Source: Glossina fuscipes
Lineage: Eukaryota > Arthropoda > Insecta > Diptera > Glossinidae
Assembly: GCF_014805625.2 (NCBI RefSeq)
Contig: NW_023998415.1
Location: forward strand, 26,595,179-26,659,178
Direction of reading: 5' to 3'
Length of the DNA: 64,000 nucleotides
A program made the translations under genes and the position numbers. The notes under the pieces are model-generated. The model worked only from the letters and a program-made list of their open reading frames with translations, was not told where the DNA came from and ran no database searches. Positions 12,752 through 23,685 of this stretch are shown here, in pieces; the stretch's first letter is position 1, and the number at the start of each line of letters is the position of its first letter.

Positions 12752-13515
12752 TTTTTAATATGACTAATCGCTCAGGCGATGTCTCCTATATGTTCTATAA
12801 TGGTCAAAAGAGAAGAAGCTAAAGGGAGAGACACCAGCCTTTCATGCCTTCACTGACTGAGCATTCACTATAACTAATAGGTTGGAGGGAAAGTTCTCGC
12901 GTATTTTAAATAGACAGGTAATATTTCTTATAAGTAAAAATAAAAAAACATCTGGCTACTGAGTCATTTGGATTTTTTTTTTGTTTTTTTAGCTGCTGCT
13001 TAATATAAAAGGAGCCTTTTTTTTACCGTTCATCATTTACTTGGGATATTTAAAGTGAACAAACATGTTAGTAGATAGGGTGTACTTATGACAATGCATT
13101 TTGTATGAATTCAAAAAAGGATGCAACGCATCGGTTGCATATAAAAGTTTATGTGCGCTATTTGGAAAAGATATGGTAAATGTTCGTACTTGTCAAAGAT
13201 GGTTTAGTAAATGTCGTTCCGGGGATCTGAGCCTCGAAGTATGTGATTGATAATGATGTTTTGCGATCCATGTTGGAAAATAGTCCACACTTAACAAGTC
13301 GAGAAATTGCGGAAGAGTTAGGCATTCATCATACAACTGTTGGGGAGCACATTAAGTCTCTTAAATTGGTGTTAAAGCAAAGCACATGAATAAAATACGA
13401 CAGAACTTTCCCTCCAACCTATTACAATATAGCAAGGACAAACTACACTGAGATTTGAATCCGCGAACAACGGATTTGCTAATCGTGACTCCTATCTACT
13501 CGGCTATGCGGCAGT
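12752..13515 (-). repeat. tRNA-derived SINE copy 1, split by a mariner element
   Basis: Read on the minus strand, the head at 13448-13512 is tRNA-like. It has an A-box TAGCCGAGTAGATAGG (about 13491-13506) and a B-box GGATTCAAATC (13452-13462). The body resumes on the far side of the mariner at 12879 and runs to about 12752. It includes TTATAGTGAATGCTC, GAAGGCAT and CCTGAGCGATTAG blocks that match, in the same order, copies at 30955-31226 and 55018-55175. Right end judged by eye. Confidence 0.75.
12880..13419 (+). mobile_element. Internally deleted mariner element, 540 bp
   Basis: The terminal inverted repeats are about 28 bp and share the first 18 bases, GGTTGGAGGGAAAGTTCT, followed by CGCGTATTTT at the left end and GTCGTATTTT at the right. 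TA target duplications flank it (12878-12879 and 13420-13421). The interior keeps a decayed N-terminal mariner transposase reading frame on the plus strand, including the helix-turn-helix-like segment LTSREIAEELGIHHTTVGEH near 13290-13350. There are in-frame stops and no catalytic domain. It is non-autonomous and inserted into the SINE around it. Confidence 0.93.
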
Positions 13516-13739
13516 GAGAAATTTAACTCACACAAAAACCGCTCAGGATTTCAGGATTTTTCCCTAAAATTTGTTAATAAATTGGTCCTTGCGCCGCTTA
13601 TTGCTTTTAATGATTTCTGAAAACCAATTGATATATATATATATAGTACCATCCATTTTTGTGCTTCCGAAAGTGAAAGCAAATAAATAAAACCGACTTC
13701 CGAATGAAATTTCGATCACCTGATATGTACAGAAATTTG

Positions 13740-14235
13740 TTAAAGCTTTTTACAAAAATAGTGAACCCATGGTTACGTTTCGGGCATGAGGGATGAAGCT
13801 CATGGTTAGCTAAATGGCTACGTCAATAAGAATTATTGCCCCTTTGGTTTGAAGAAAACGCATTCAATGTTCCTAAGGGAGTTTTACGTGTACAAAAACA
13901 ACTTTTGGATATGGTTTGTGGGCCGAAAATGGCATTGCAGTTACCTTCAATGCAGAACGATACAGAAACATACTTACTGACTTTTGTCGGACGAAGTAGA
14001 TGAGATCGGCTTGGACGATATGTGGTTTCCAACTTCTCAAGACAACATCAGTTTATAGCGAGAAAAATTCATCGACCATCGACGTGAGCTTGCCACAAGG
14101 ATCATGCTATATAACTCTATTGGACTTTTTACTTTGGAGTTATGAAGGAATGGCTTACTTTATTAATTAACCACGAACTCTCCAAGACCATTAATTTTTC
14201 ACAGAAGCCCAGAAACCGATTATTTACCGCAAATC
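13740..14235 (+). pseudogene. Decayed Tc1/mariner-type transposase (C-terminal half)
   Basis: Translation across frames gives fragments typical of an insect Tc1/mariner transposase core: an LNGYVNK segment near 13815, NAERYRNMLTDFL near 13950, WDEVDEIGLDDMWFQ near 13985, and near 14110 the LDFLLW block that normally follows a conserved proline-rich motif. Frameshifts and stops are frequent, so it is not functional. Family assignment rests on these remembered motifs. It differs from the 540-bp mariner just upstream. No terminal repeats were identified. Confidence 0.7.
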
Positions 14236-14344
14236 ATTTTTAAATGAAAATATTATGAACCAATGTCTAAAATAAAAAAACGAAAAACATGTTGTCGTCT
14301 CTTGCCATTTAGTTTTTATTACAATTATAAAATTAAAAAAAAAA

Positions 14345-14945
14345 AAACAAGTAAGAAAGTTTGCACTACGTCTTTCGCATTCTACTCTCCAAGTTCTTTC
14401 ATTTGATACCCATTACCCTTTTGCTGTTATTATTAAGACAAAATTAATCGCGGTGTCTACTATATTCCTTATATCTTCATTTGAGGAGTGTACGAAATAG
14501 TTTTCAAGATTCGATCTTGTTCGCCTTATGATAAACAAACACTAAACGTCAAAAAATGAAAAATATAAAAATTAATTACTTGTAACTTTGTGTGAGCATG
14601 ATCGACGGTTGCGTCCATTTTTGGACGTGAAGAATAGAGTGCTTCGTCAAGTAAACGTGGAACATTTCAGCCATCAATGTTTTATAATTTTTGCGCAACG
14701 ACGGAAACAACGGAGTTGCGTTCAGTTTGCGCTTCACTGCGCGCTTCTGCTCCGACCGATTTGGCCCATTTTCAATACCAACGTGCGTGCAGTCGATATC
14801 TCCATTTTTGCGAGTAGGAGAGTGCCAACCACCAGTAACACACAGCCACACAAACGGATAGACATAGATAAATCAACTCGCAATTTCACGCTGATCAAGA
14901 ATATATGTACTTTGTAGGGTCTCTGAAGCTTCCTTTTAGGTGTTA
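14345..14945 (+). repeat. Dispersed fly repeat, family 1 (forward copy)
   Basis: Begins near AACAAGTAAGAAAG and ends with a block containing GATCAAGAATATATGTACTT and a GAAGCTTCC element (about 14896-14935). The same two end motifs occur, in the same order, at 58035-58425 and in reverse at 15105-15965 and 27110-27670. No protein is encoded; the open frames on both strands here overlap each other and are chance. The transposon class is not determined. Confidence 0.6.
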
Positions 14946-15104
14946 CATACATACATTAAGGAAAAAAAAAAACAAAATGAAAATAATCCCATCTTACAGT
15001 GATGGGTGTAAAAAACGCTTATCTGATGGTTCTACACATGCTTTGCATTTTTGAGCCTTTTATTTATGCAAACGTTGCATTGGTTTTTTCATACTTTTCA
15101 AGTC

Positions 15105-15965
15105 GGGTCAGCGACCCGACAAAGTATACATATTCTTCCATTCTCAGCATCAAATTGTGAATCGCTTTAAGTGCGTCCGTCTATGTAATGTCTATTGTAG
15201 GCATTTTCCTGACTGCAAAAATGAATTTTTCGACTTGAGATTCGGCAGAAATGGTGAAAGTTCTTGCACGAAAAATGGGGCCAACCGGTCGAAAGACGAT
15301 GGACGCCTAAAATACTTCGGAAAATGCGGACACCCTTTGGCTTTCAAAAGGAATACAAAATTTGTCTTTTGCTCATTACTTAAAAGCTACAGCAGATAAA
15401 TGTATAAAAATTTGAATGTACATTCTATGGCGGATGGTATGCTATCGCCACAAAAGTGGTTAAAATGGGACACGTCAACTTTATGGTGTATCATTATTAC
15501 ATTTTTTAGTCAAAGCCTTTGTATAATGCACAGACGTCCCGGAATGCACCTAAGCATTTCCGTCCGTTTATTGACTATCTGTCCGTCTGTCTAGCTATAT
15601 AGTAGTTGTGGTAAACATTCTACCCTTCGCAAAAATGAAGCCATCGTCTACAAACTTGCAAAAGAATTTGAAAATGACCCAAACTATCAAAGAACGCGCC
15701 TACAATACCGACAGGTCTATGTAATAAAAATTGTGGACACTTGTGCTGTCCATGTTGCTTGCTTGCTACTCATCAAGTGCAAAACCCATACACCATACAA
15801 ACTTCCACTTTTATAATGAAATAGGAAAAATCAGCCGCGTCCACCCAATATTGCAGAATAAGGAAATTTAGTTCTTTTTCTTATTCTTTCACTTTTTTCC
15901 AACATCGTAGTGATGGGTATAAAAGATTTTGTCACGTCCGAATATAGTTTTCTTATCTAGTTTTC
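15105..15965 (-). repeat. Dispersed fly repeat, family 1 (reverse copy)
   Basis: Inverted relative to the copy at 14345-14945. The CAGCATCAAAT...GTCCGTC end lies at left (about 15145-15182), and the GATGGGTATAAAA...TTTTCTTATCTAGTTTT end lies at right (15912-15965). Two short ORFs (15157-15399, 15400-15594) fall inside the repeat and have no family signature. With its neighbour it forms an inverted pair. Confidence 0.6.
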
Positions 15966-17479
15966 TGTTACTACTTTTGGTATTAGTGACCAAATTTAAA
16001 TTATGCTAACGTGTGCACTAGGGCTAAGAATTATCTTAAGATTTTCTGAATATAAGTAAGGCGTTTTGTAAAAATAAATGAACCATTACTCTTGGACACA
16101 TTGGCACTCTCTTTGATTTACATATATGTATCCCTTTAATAGGTACATAGATGCAGTGACAAGTAAGCAAATGTGTCAAGTTCATGCTAAAGCCAAAATT
16201 AAATCACCTGACAGTCGAATGTGACCGGTCTAATTCCGGGTCCTAGAAAAAGAGACCCAGACATCTCAACAAGTATCGACAACAAAGTGATATGATAAGA
16301 CAATAAAATATTTCCGCCTTCTTTTTTGGCGACTTAACCGTTACTTCCTCAACCTGAGCCTTCTTAAGCCTTTGTAAAATGATTAAGTAGTAACAGCACT
16401 ATATGCTTTTCAGAAAAAGCTTTTTCTTTATTGCTTGAATATATACTTTCAACCGTCTATAATACATGGGGGAAAAAATGCATTATTCACAAAAACTTTT
16501 CTTCTATAAAATTTGGAACTCTTTTTCCAACTGCTACGACAAGAATATCTGTGTCAGATGAATGTCTGCTTGTATGGTCATTTAAAAGCACTTTCAACCT
16601 GCGTTAATTTTTCATCATCAAGCTGACCTTTAAGTGGATATGGGGCTGAGAGTGACTCCAAAACTTGCATTGCTCGCCCCAAGATATTGACACTTGAAAA
16701 TGGCGGAAAAAGTTTTGGGAATCAGTTCTGAGAATTGGGCTATAGAAATACATATTTCTGAGGAAAGAAAAATTGAAAGAGAATAAATAAACATGAAAAG
16801 GTGTACTTATGGTGCCGGATTGCAAACTAAGGAAAAACAATTGATTGTGATAAGAGAAAATGTCTATGGTGGACGTCAAAACTTTAAATGCGATTATCTC
16901 GAAATACAATTTTTGAAAGCAACACTTCATTCAAATTTTCTGCAACATCTCGAAAATGATATTCTCTAGATAATCATGTAGGATATTTTTGATAAATTAA
17001 TTCAGAAATTCCAGTTATTAACAAAAGAGTGCCCACTTTTGAGTCGAAGATTGAAATTTTTCAATCATACAAAAGTCGATATTTCTAAAAACCCCTACGT
17101 GATTGTCTAAATATAGGAGTTTATATTAAATTATTTTTTCTTAAATCTAAATGGGAACCAGTTACACTGGGTGTCGCAGGGCCTCTTCAATCTTCATGAA
17201 GTACATTTCTACTGACAAGTAGTGACCTATAGTCATCTTGTAACGTTGCATTGTTCTTGATGGTTTGAAATGAAATTTAAAAGAGTGGGATTTAAAGATA
17301 GATTGATAGCCGCTGTTGATTAATGGCTGGACATGAGAGAGCATAAAGTGAAATAATAGAACTTCACTGATTCCCTGAAGTAAGTATTAGAGCATATAGT
17401 TTTTGCAAAAATCTTAGTGTTTTGCGTTTCCGGCTTTTCTTTTCTTACCCTACAAAAATCACTTTAAGATGAGTATATA

Positions 17480-18248
17480 CACTCAAACCTGTTTTTGTGC
17501 GATTATTTTTTTGTGCGGTATATGAATATCGACACATTGAATTTCGCCGAGAGGTTAGGTCAATCTAAACTGTGTTGGCATCACTTTTTTTGCCATCAGT
17601 GATCAATGATCAATGATAGTGACATTATCAATAACTTAACAAATCATAAAGACGGACAACAAGAACCGGAATCTATTACAGCGGATAAAATATATGCAGG
17701 GATCCAGCTTTGCAGCAAATTGGAAAAGCATTTTCTTAAAATAGATAACAATTCTCAAAGAAGTTTTAAATTCCAAAAAGAGCTTCGATTGTGTATATTT
17801 GGCTATCGCGACGTTTACAAACAGCTGACCAAACGACCGTCGTCACAAAAACTTATCACCGGCTACATGTTAACAAAAAATAAATCAACTGTAGTATCTT
17901 CAAGTGACGAAAGCGATTACGAACCAGTTCATCGCAAAAATATGCGCGTTTTGAACTACGACGAGTAGTATTGAATTAAGCACTTCTTGAAAATTTCTGC
18001 TTGTTTAAAATTAGAAATTAAAATTTTTTTAAATGTTTCAATGTGTAATTTAATTATTTATTATGTTTGGAAAGCACTTTCTTGCTAGTTCGTGAAGCTT
18101 TGACATATTTTCTAAGTGAGAAAAAAATTTTCTTTAATATGCTGTGAAAAATGATTTCTTATAGCTATTTATGAAGTTTTTGAATATTTTTTTTTGTGCG
18201 GTTTTTTTTCTGCGGTCCTTATCTACCGCACAAAAACAGGTTGGACTG
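17480..18248 (+). mobile_element. Pogo/Tigger-like element with an intact 120-codon ORF
   Basis: It is 769 bp, flanked by TA on both sides (17478-17479 and 18249-18250). The terminal inverted repeats share ACCTGTTTTTGTGCG, and the right end reads CAGTCCAACCTG inwards. The only open frame is 17606-17968. It encodes 120 residues that look like the C-terminal tail of a pogo/Tigger-type transposase: a helical segment around TADKIYAGIQLCSKLEKHFL followed by a serine/acid-rich end (SSSDESDYE). The DNA-binding and DDE catalytic parts are absent. It is best read as an internally deleted, non-autonomous copy. Confidence 0.75.
17606..17968 (+). CDS. Transposase C-terminal fragment ORF (120 aa)
   Basis: Uninterrupted ATG-to-stop frame inside the Tigger-like element. 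Residues about 26-48 form an amphipathic helix with LCSKLEKHF. Residues 95-105 are acidic and serine-rich, and the last residues are basic then acidic. No catalytic Asp/Glu signature is visible, so it cannot transpose DNA by itself. Lack of stops could reflect recent origin or chance. There is no evidence of host use. Family placement is by general resemblance to Tigger/pogo C-termini and is not certain. Confidence 0.4.
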   Translation: MINDSDIINNLTNHKDGQQEPESITADKIYAGIQLCSKLEKHFLKIDNNSQRSFKFQKELRLCIFGYRDVYKQLTKRPSSQKLITGYMLTKNKSTVVSSSDESDYEPVHRKNMRVLNYDE

Positions 18249-18336
18249 TAGTGTGTACATGTGATTAAATTTTTTTTGCAACGGAACTTAACAATTTACA
18301 ATTTGTTCGCTTTATTTTTTAACAGTAAAATAAATA

Positions 18337-18604
18337 CAGTAATCCGCCGTATAACGCGGTAGATTGGTTGCGCGGTATATATTCCCCCATATAACGCGTA
18401 TAACCTAAATCATCAAAACATTTTTCTGTTTTTGGTATCAACGAATGTTTTACACGTGAAAATCATTATATATTTCACAGTACAGAAATATGTATGTGGG
18501 AAATATTCGCGTTATATGGGGGAATGCAGGTGTTATACGGGGGACTGAAATCGCGTAATATGAAAACGCTTTATACGGTTACCGCGTTATAGGTCGGATT
18601 ACCG
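18337..18604. mobile_element. Pogo-like MITE, 268 bp
   Basis: Flanking TA dinucleotides (18335-18336 and 18605-18606) enclose inverted ends CAGTAATCCGCC (left) and CGGTAATCCGACC (right, read inwards). Both then reach TATAACGCGGTA. The interior has further copies of ATATAACGCG/CGCGTTATATGG in opposite orientations, so most of the element can fold on itself. There is no ORF. It sits only 88 bp to the right of the Tigger-like element. Confidence 0.8.
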
Positions 18605-20059
18605 TATTCGTTGCAGTGCAAATAAAGCGTATATGCTCATCTCAAGACAATAACATGAAAGATGATGCTAAACAGTGAACGAAAAGCCTCGAAATCTCTA
18701 AATATTTTAATACATCTTCGCGCAAATATTACATTTTTAAAAGAAAAATTTATCAGCGTTAGTCAAACACTAAAGAGTTATAGCGAATAAGGGGCAATCA
18801 AGTTTGGAATGTCATTTTTGCAACGATCGAAGATATAACTTTGTATTCGTATGCAAGTTAAGTGAACTGTTATGAAAAATCAAGAGTGAATGTGTCTATG
18901 CGGTAAAGGAAGAAAATGGGCACGAGTAAACGAGGAGAAACGAATGAAGAAATCCAAAAACCTTTTTTATTATCACCTAAATTCATTCCACAGTCTATTT
19001 CTATATATTGCTGTGATATGAGTTATGCAAGATTACGTAACTCTTTATAGCTTGCAATAATTACACATAATTGATCTTTTCAAGCCATTTCGTGCATTGA
19101 TATGCATATCAAATTGATTGTTTGAGTTCAAATGAGGTGAATGAATTCTCAAAACGTTTTGATATTGAATCAAAGATCCAAGAATACCTATTAAATTTCA
19201 CTTTCCTCTCGAAAATTTGAAAAACTGGCAAACATAAAAAAAAAAAAAAAAAAAAAAAATTGAAAAGATTAGGGCTTCGTCTACAATCAATTTAACGGCA
19301 TTTATTATATCGTACATAATTCGTGGTACACGTGGTGTATGCGATACCCGGAAGCATTTGCGATAGACACACTTTCCCTCTCATCGACAAGCTCTTCTAT
19401 GGTGACAAAGTTTACTTTGTAGTTTTTTACGACGGAAGCAACTAAAAAGTAATAAGACCTTTGACAGACAAACCTACCTTTTTAAATTTTGAGCAGGTTT
19501 TCATGAAAGGTATGCCTTTATATAAAGATAAATATCATAGAATGTTTGCTATATTATCAGGAAAATGATTGAATGGCCGTATTAGGCGAAATGATGGTCG
19601 GCCTCGCCAGTTCCTACTTGAATTTTCTCACTTTATTACTTATAAACCTCAATAATACACAGAAAGGGAGCACCAGAGCGAGATCGGTTTAAACTCCTAT
19701 AATTCAAGAAATGAGAAAATTATTTTCGACCATGACCGAATCGTTTGGACCCATAGCCTTTATTTAAAAAAAAAAGGGAAAATTCGAAAAAAAGCAATTT
19801 TCATGCTCTTTGGGCGTGGTCGAATTTTTTTCTAGTTTCCGTACAGGTTCTGTAAGATCATATCCATCGAATATACAAACTTTTGTAGTTTATCAGCAAT
19901 GAGGAAAAATCAAGAATTCGCCCATTTTCAACGCCATCCGGTGTGCAGGAACTTCGCACGCTAATATGTGCCCTTTCTTCGGTGGTGGGTATAAACCGAC
20001 AAGTCGCATATTTCGAAAGATTTCCACAGTGTAATTTCAGTCTCTAACCTACTTAAAAA
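18605..20059. other. Intergenic, AT-rich with repeat fragments
   Basis: Holds a poly(A) run at about 19236-19259 and a family-3 dispersed repeat fragment near 19500-19640 that ends in a GGTCGGCCTCGCC block. Further unassigned repeat-like sequence follows, containing GGTGGGTATAAACCG near 19984. No coding gene was recognised. Confidence 0.5.
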
Positions 20060-20660
20060 CTTTTTCAATGTGTCTTTATTTATTGTAAAACACAACTGAC
20101 TGACTTTCGGAGGCTTTCGTAGCGAATCTTCAATATTCACGAATTCACTCGAATTCGAGCCATGCTAATGTAATCGAATAGCGCAAATACCTTGACATTT
20201 GAATGAACTTGGCTTCCTTTTTTTGGTTTTGGCTTTCCTGGCCGATAGGGTGTGACTTTGACTTCGTAAACATATTGTCTTGCTTCATCGCCAGTTATGA
20301 CTCTTTCAAACTAATCTGGATGGTCGTTGACGATATTCAACAACTCCGGAACGATGCTCTTTCGTAGTCCAAGAAATTTAAAAAGACCCCTATTTTGTGA
20401 ACACATTTCGCATACGTATTGGGAAATTCGGAAAAAAATTTCACGTTATGGCCAAAACAACAGTGGTATTTAAAACACTTAAGTTGCCGGTGATCTAGCG
20501 AGTTACCATAAGGGTATTTGCTTCTATAAATGCCGTTATTTTGTCTTTACCATCTCTTAATAGTCTTTCGAGGATGTGAGACGAAACTTCACGAACCAAT
20601 TCTATCATTGGCATTCTATCCATTCATCGTCTCCTTATGCATCCAATAACTTTTTTCTTG
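20060..20660 (-). pseudogene. Decayed mariner-family transposase, minus strand
   Basis: The reverse-strand translation contains the mariner core block ERVITGDEARQYVYEVK (about 20250-20300) followed by PGKPKPKKGSQVHSNVKVF (about 20185-20240). This corresponds to the region around the first catalytic Asp of the DD34D triad. A LLNIVNDHPD segment precedes it. Frameshifts and stops are present throughout, and the terminal repeats were not located, so the boundaries are those of recognisable protein only. Confidence 0.75.
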
Positions 20661-22441
20661 CTTGAGAATCATTTTTACCTTTTCACTAGCAATAGAAGTA
20701 AAGTATAGCGAAAATGCTGCTTTCGATTTTCCATTTTTGGTAGGGCCTCAAACGAAAGGTTTTGCGCAGAATCAAATAAAAATTTTCCCTATACAAGCAT
20801 TACGATATCAGTTATCAAAACTCACTATTTATGTAGCAAATATTGGCAAAACGTTGTTCTCCTTTAACTTGAAATCGTACTGCGCTCTCCTATAAATCGA
20901 TTAAAAAATTTGGCTACATAGTACTCATTCCCGTGATAATAAGGCCAAAAAGTCTGCAGCAGCAAAAAGTTTTCATTCTTAAGGAGGCATGCATTCACTA
21001 CTAAGCACTTTCTCAATTCACTACAGAACGACAGAGAACCGAACGATCGACAGCTTACAGGAAAAATGTGACGCCCGTTTTAGATGATTTTCTGGAGTTG
21101 CAGTGTTGAACCAATTACATCTGTTCAGAAACCCGTCACGTCTTACGCTCTAAGGAGGTTAGGGTAGGAACTATTATTTTCATTGCTATTATTATTAATT
21201 ATTACTCGATATTCTTTGGAGAAACTTCGAGCCTTGTCTTAATTGTTTTCTCCATAGAAAAGTGCTACTGACTTACCGAACTCAAGTAAAGTTAAACTTA
21301 ATCGTCAGCTATTCGATCTGCCTTGGGGAGTCTTTCTAAATAGTAAATATAATATAATCTCATTATCGGACTGTGTTCATATGCTTGAACTAGTTGTCCT
21401 TTATCCTGTCTTGTCGATGACATTCTTCAATTAATTTTCATATCATATTAGCTTAACCTTAATAATCGTCTTAGTGGTATGCTTCTAGTTTCGATTCAAA
21501 TGGACTATGAGTGTACCTCTGGATTTTTTTTGGATTTTTTTTAACTTTTTTCCGCACTTTCTTCTACTCTTCCGTTTTTTTTTTTTTTTGTATAAAAAAT
21601 GATATCTTCTTTCTTTTGATTTATAAAGTTTTTCAAAATCAATCGTAAGCTTCTTCTATTTGCTTAACTCGGTTGTTATTCTATTGCAGGAAATTGTTGA
21701 GAGAATGACGGAGCAAAATGTGCAAATGTTTGTATATTATATGTTATTATTATTACATTCACGCACCTTGCTTTCCCAGATATCGATTATACGCCTTGTA
21801 ACCTAAATATGCAAAAATGTTTGTTGTTTTTATAGGCAACGCGTTAGCCAACTTAAGATTTTCAAGCGAAAATAGTATTTTCTTTCGGAAATGAAAAGTT
21901 ACTACTATTTTTAAATAGGCGGAAAAACAAAGTATAATGGAGTACTAGTGAGTAACTAGTGTTACTCAATATTCAAACAGTTACGGAATGCAACCAAATA
22001 ATATATAAAATATAAAGTTTTTTAGCAAAACTTGCCATGAATTTGCATGAACGCACACAACCATCTAGCGCAATTAATATAATTGTGGAAACATTTGGAA
22101 AGCTGCTGAAAGTATTTACAAGTATATGTGAACACATGCATATGCTGCGAATACGAAATATAAGCAAAAGTAGAAGTAGTAGAAAAAAGGGGAAAGAACT
22201 CTTATAGCAAATGAACGGACCATAAGGAAGTAAATAAAGATAATGTTGACCGAATTTAATGGAAGAGTGTTGTTTTCATCTATAAGAGCATACATACATA
22301 CATATCTATATATTTGCATGCGTAGTAGGTATGAACAGGGATTAAATGTATCCAAAGGTTTATGAAAATCGTAGAAATGGTAGTTTTAAATAAAATCCTA
22401 CCCATACCTATGTACCTTGTGTATATACATATATATATATA

Positions 22442-22480
<39 letters not shown>

Positions 22481-22757
22481 TTGTGTGTAGTGCGAAACGT
22501 TGAAACAATACGTCATTGAAAGCATAGTAAATTCCTTTTATATTCACCCAGTGATCTGCAAAGAAATTCCTATATTCATTGAGCAACAAAAACACGGAAT
22601 CAAGCGAATTATTTCTATACACTACAAATTATCAAGATACCCATTGGAAGCCATTGTCGCTAAATAATTGCATTTCAAGTACAATTTAACTTACATGCGT
22701 GGACATGTGCATGTGTAAATTTATAAAAAAAATTCTTCATTGTTTTCCAATATTAAT

Positions 22758-22807
<50 letters not shown>

Positions 22808-23139
22808 GTGTGTGTGTGTTCCTTGATATTTAAAATAGAAAAACAAAACACCTACAGCCGTTTTCTATATCCTTTACAGCCATATTTTCCCTCTTTATAG
22901 ACTACTAACTGTTTGACGTCATCAGTTTCTTACTTAACGTTCTCTTTTACTCCTACGTAGCGTTTTCATGCACATGTTGACAGTACTTGCATACTATTGG
23001 CTGACATATCTTTTTGATATTGCGCATGATTTTTCCTACGATTAATGAAAATGCGTTGAACGTAAGCAACGTCACAGTTGCCTACGTAAGATATTAGGAC
23101 AACTCTAACACAAATAAAATATTAGAAAACTTAAGCATA
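20661..23139. other. Intergenic with GT microsatellites
   Basis: Contains (GT)n at 22444-22476 and again at 22757-22819, poly(T) near 21575-21590, and a full CRE palindrome TGACGTCA at 22914-22921. ORFs in this stretch are built from the microsatellites or are short chance frames. No gene was recognised. Confidence 0.5.
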
Positions 23140-23210
23140 TACTGTCACTGTTTGTCCTTAGCCAAGTACAGTTCAAGATTGGAGTTTGGTGTGTGTAAAC
23201 AGCTCTGCGG
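23140..23210 (+). other. Candidate leader exon, plus strand (left limit unknown)
   Basis: A balanced-composition segment ends in a perfect donor, CTCTGCGG|GTAAGTTA, at 23210/23211. About 300 bases upstream are a TGACGTCA site and T-rich sequence. Immediately downstream comes A-rich sequence typical of fly leaders or introns. No ATG-initiated reading frame of note is present. This may be the first exon of an unidentified transcript; support is splice-signal context only. Confidence 0.25.
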
Positions 23211-23577
23211 GTAAGTTATTCCATATTACTTTTTTTTTTTATTTTTTTCTTTTTCTCAAATACCAAATCAAACAGAAAATATATATAAAATACATTGAGA
23301 AAAAAACAAAAAAAATTTTTTTCAAAAAGTGTCTTAAGTGAAGAAATTTCTGTGACTAATAAATAATTAACAAGAGAAAATAGTTTTAAATTTTAAAAAA
23401 GTGATTAGGAAAAAAGATGTTCGCATACAAAAAACAAAACAACAACAAAAATTATATCAATTAAGTAAAATCAAAATTAAAATTCTTCACTTAGTTACAA
23501 AATTTACTTAAATAACAAATATAATAAAAAAAATGCTTAAGCACTCGTTTAAAAAAAAGTTTGTATTTTCATTACAG

Positions 23578-23685
23578 AGCTGGCTATGGAGCGGCATTTT
23601 GCGCTCCTTGCGCGGAAAATTTCAAAATCTTCCTAAAAGTGCGGTTTTCAAAATCAATTTCGAAAGACAGCTGGACGAGAACTTG
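23578..23685 (+). other. Candidate exon of 108 bases, open in one frame
   Basis: Bounded by a strong acceptor (TTTTCATTACAG) and a perfect donor (TTG|GTAAGTGA). Exactly 36 codons are open (SWLWSGILRSLRGKFQNLPK at its start, FERQLDENL at its end). GC content is clearly higher than the flanks. An ATG at 23533 would extend the frame upstream, but the acceptor argues for splicing from the donor at 23211 (367-bp intron). I do not recognise the peptide and found no convincing next exon. Confidence 0.3.

Larger units (their letters stand above)
13516..17479. other. Repeat-filled intergenic stretch
   Basis: Apart from the transposase relic and the two family-1 repeats listed separately, the stretch from 15966 to 17479 shows only AT-rich sequence. 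Short ORFs at 16604-16930 and 17162-17344 on the minus strand have no recognisable domain. No RNA gene was seen. Confidence 0.5.

Noticed and set aside
14576..14952. Three overlapping ORFs on both strands around 14.6-14.95 kb
   Set aside because: They lie inside a dispersed family-1 repeat and have no domain signature.
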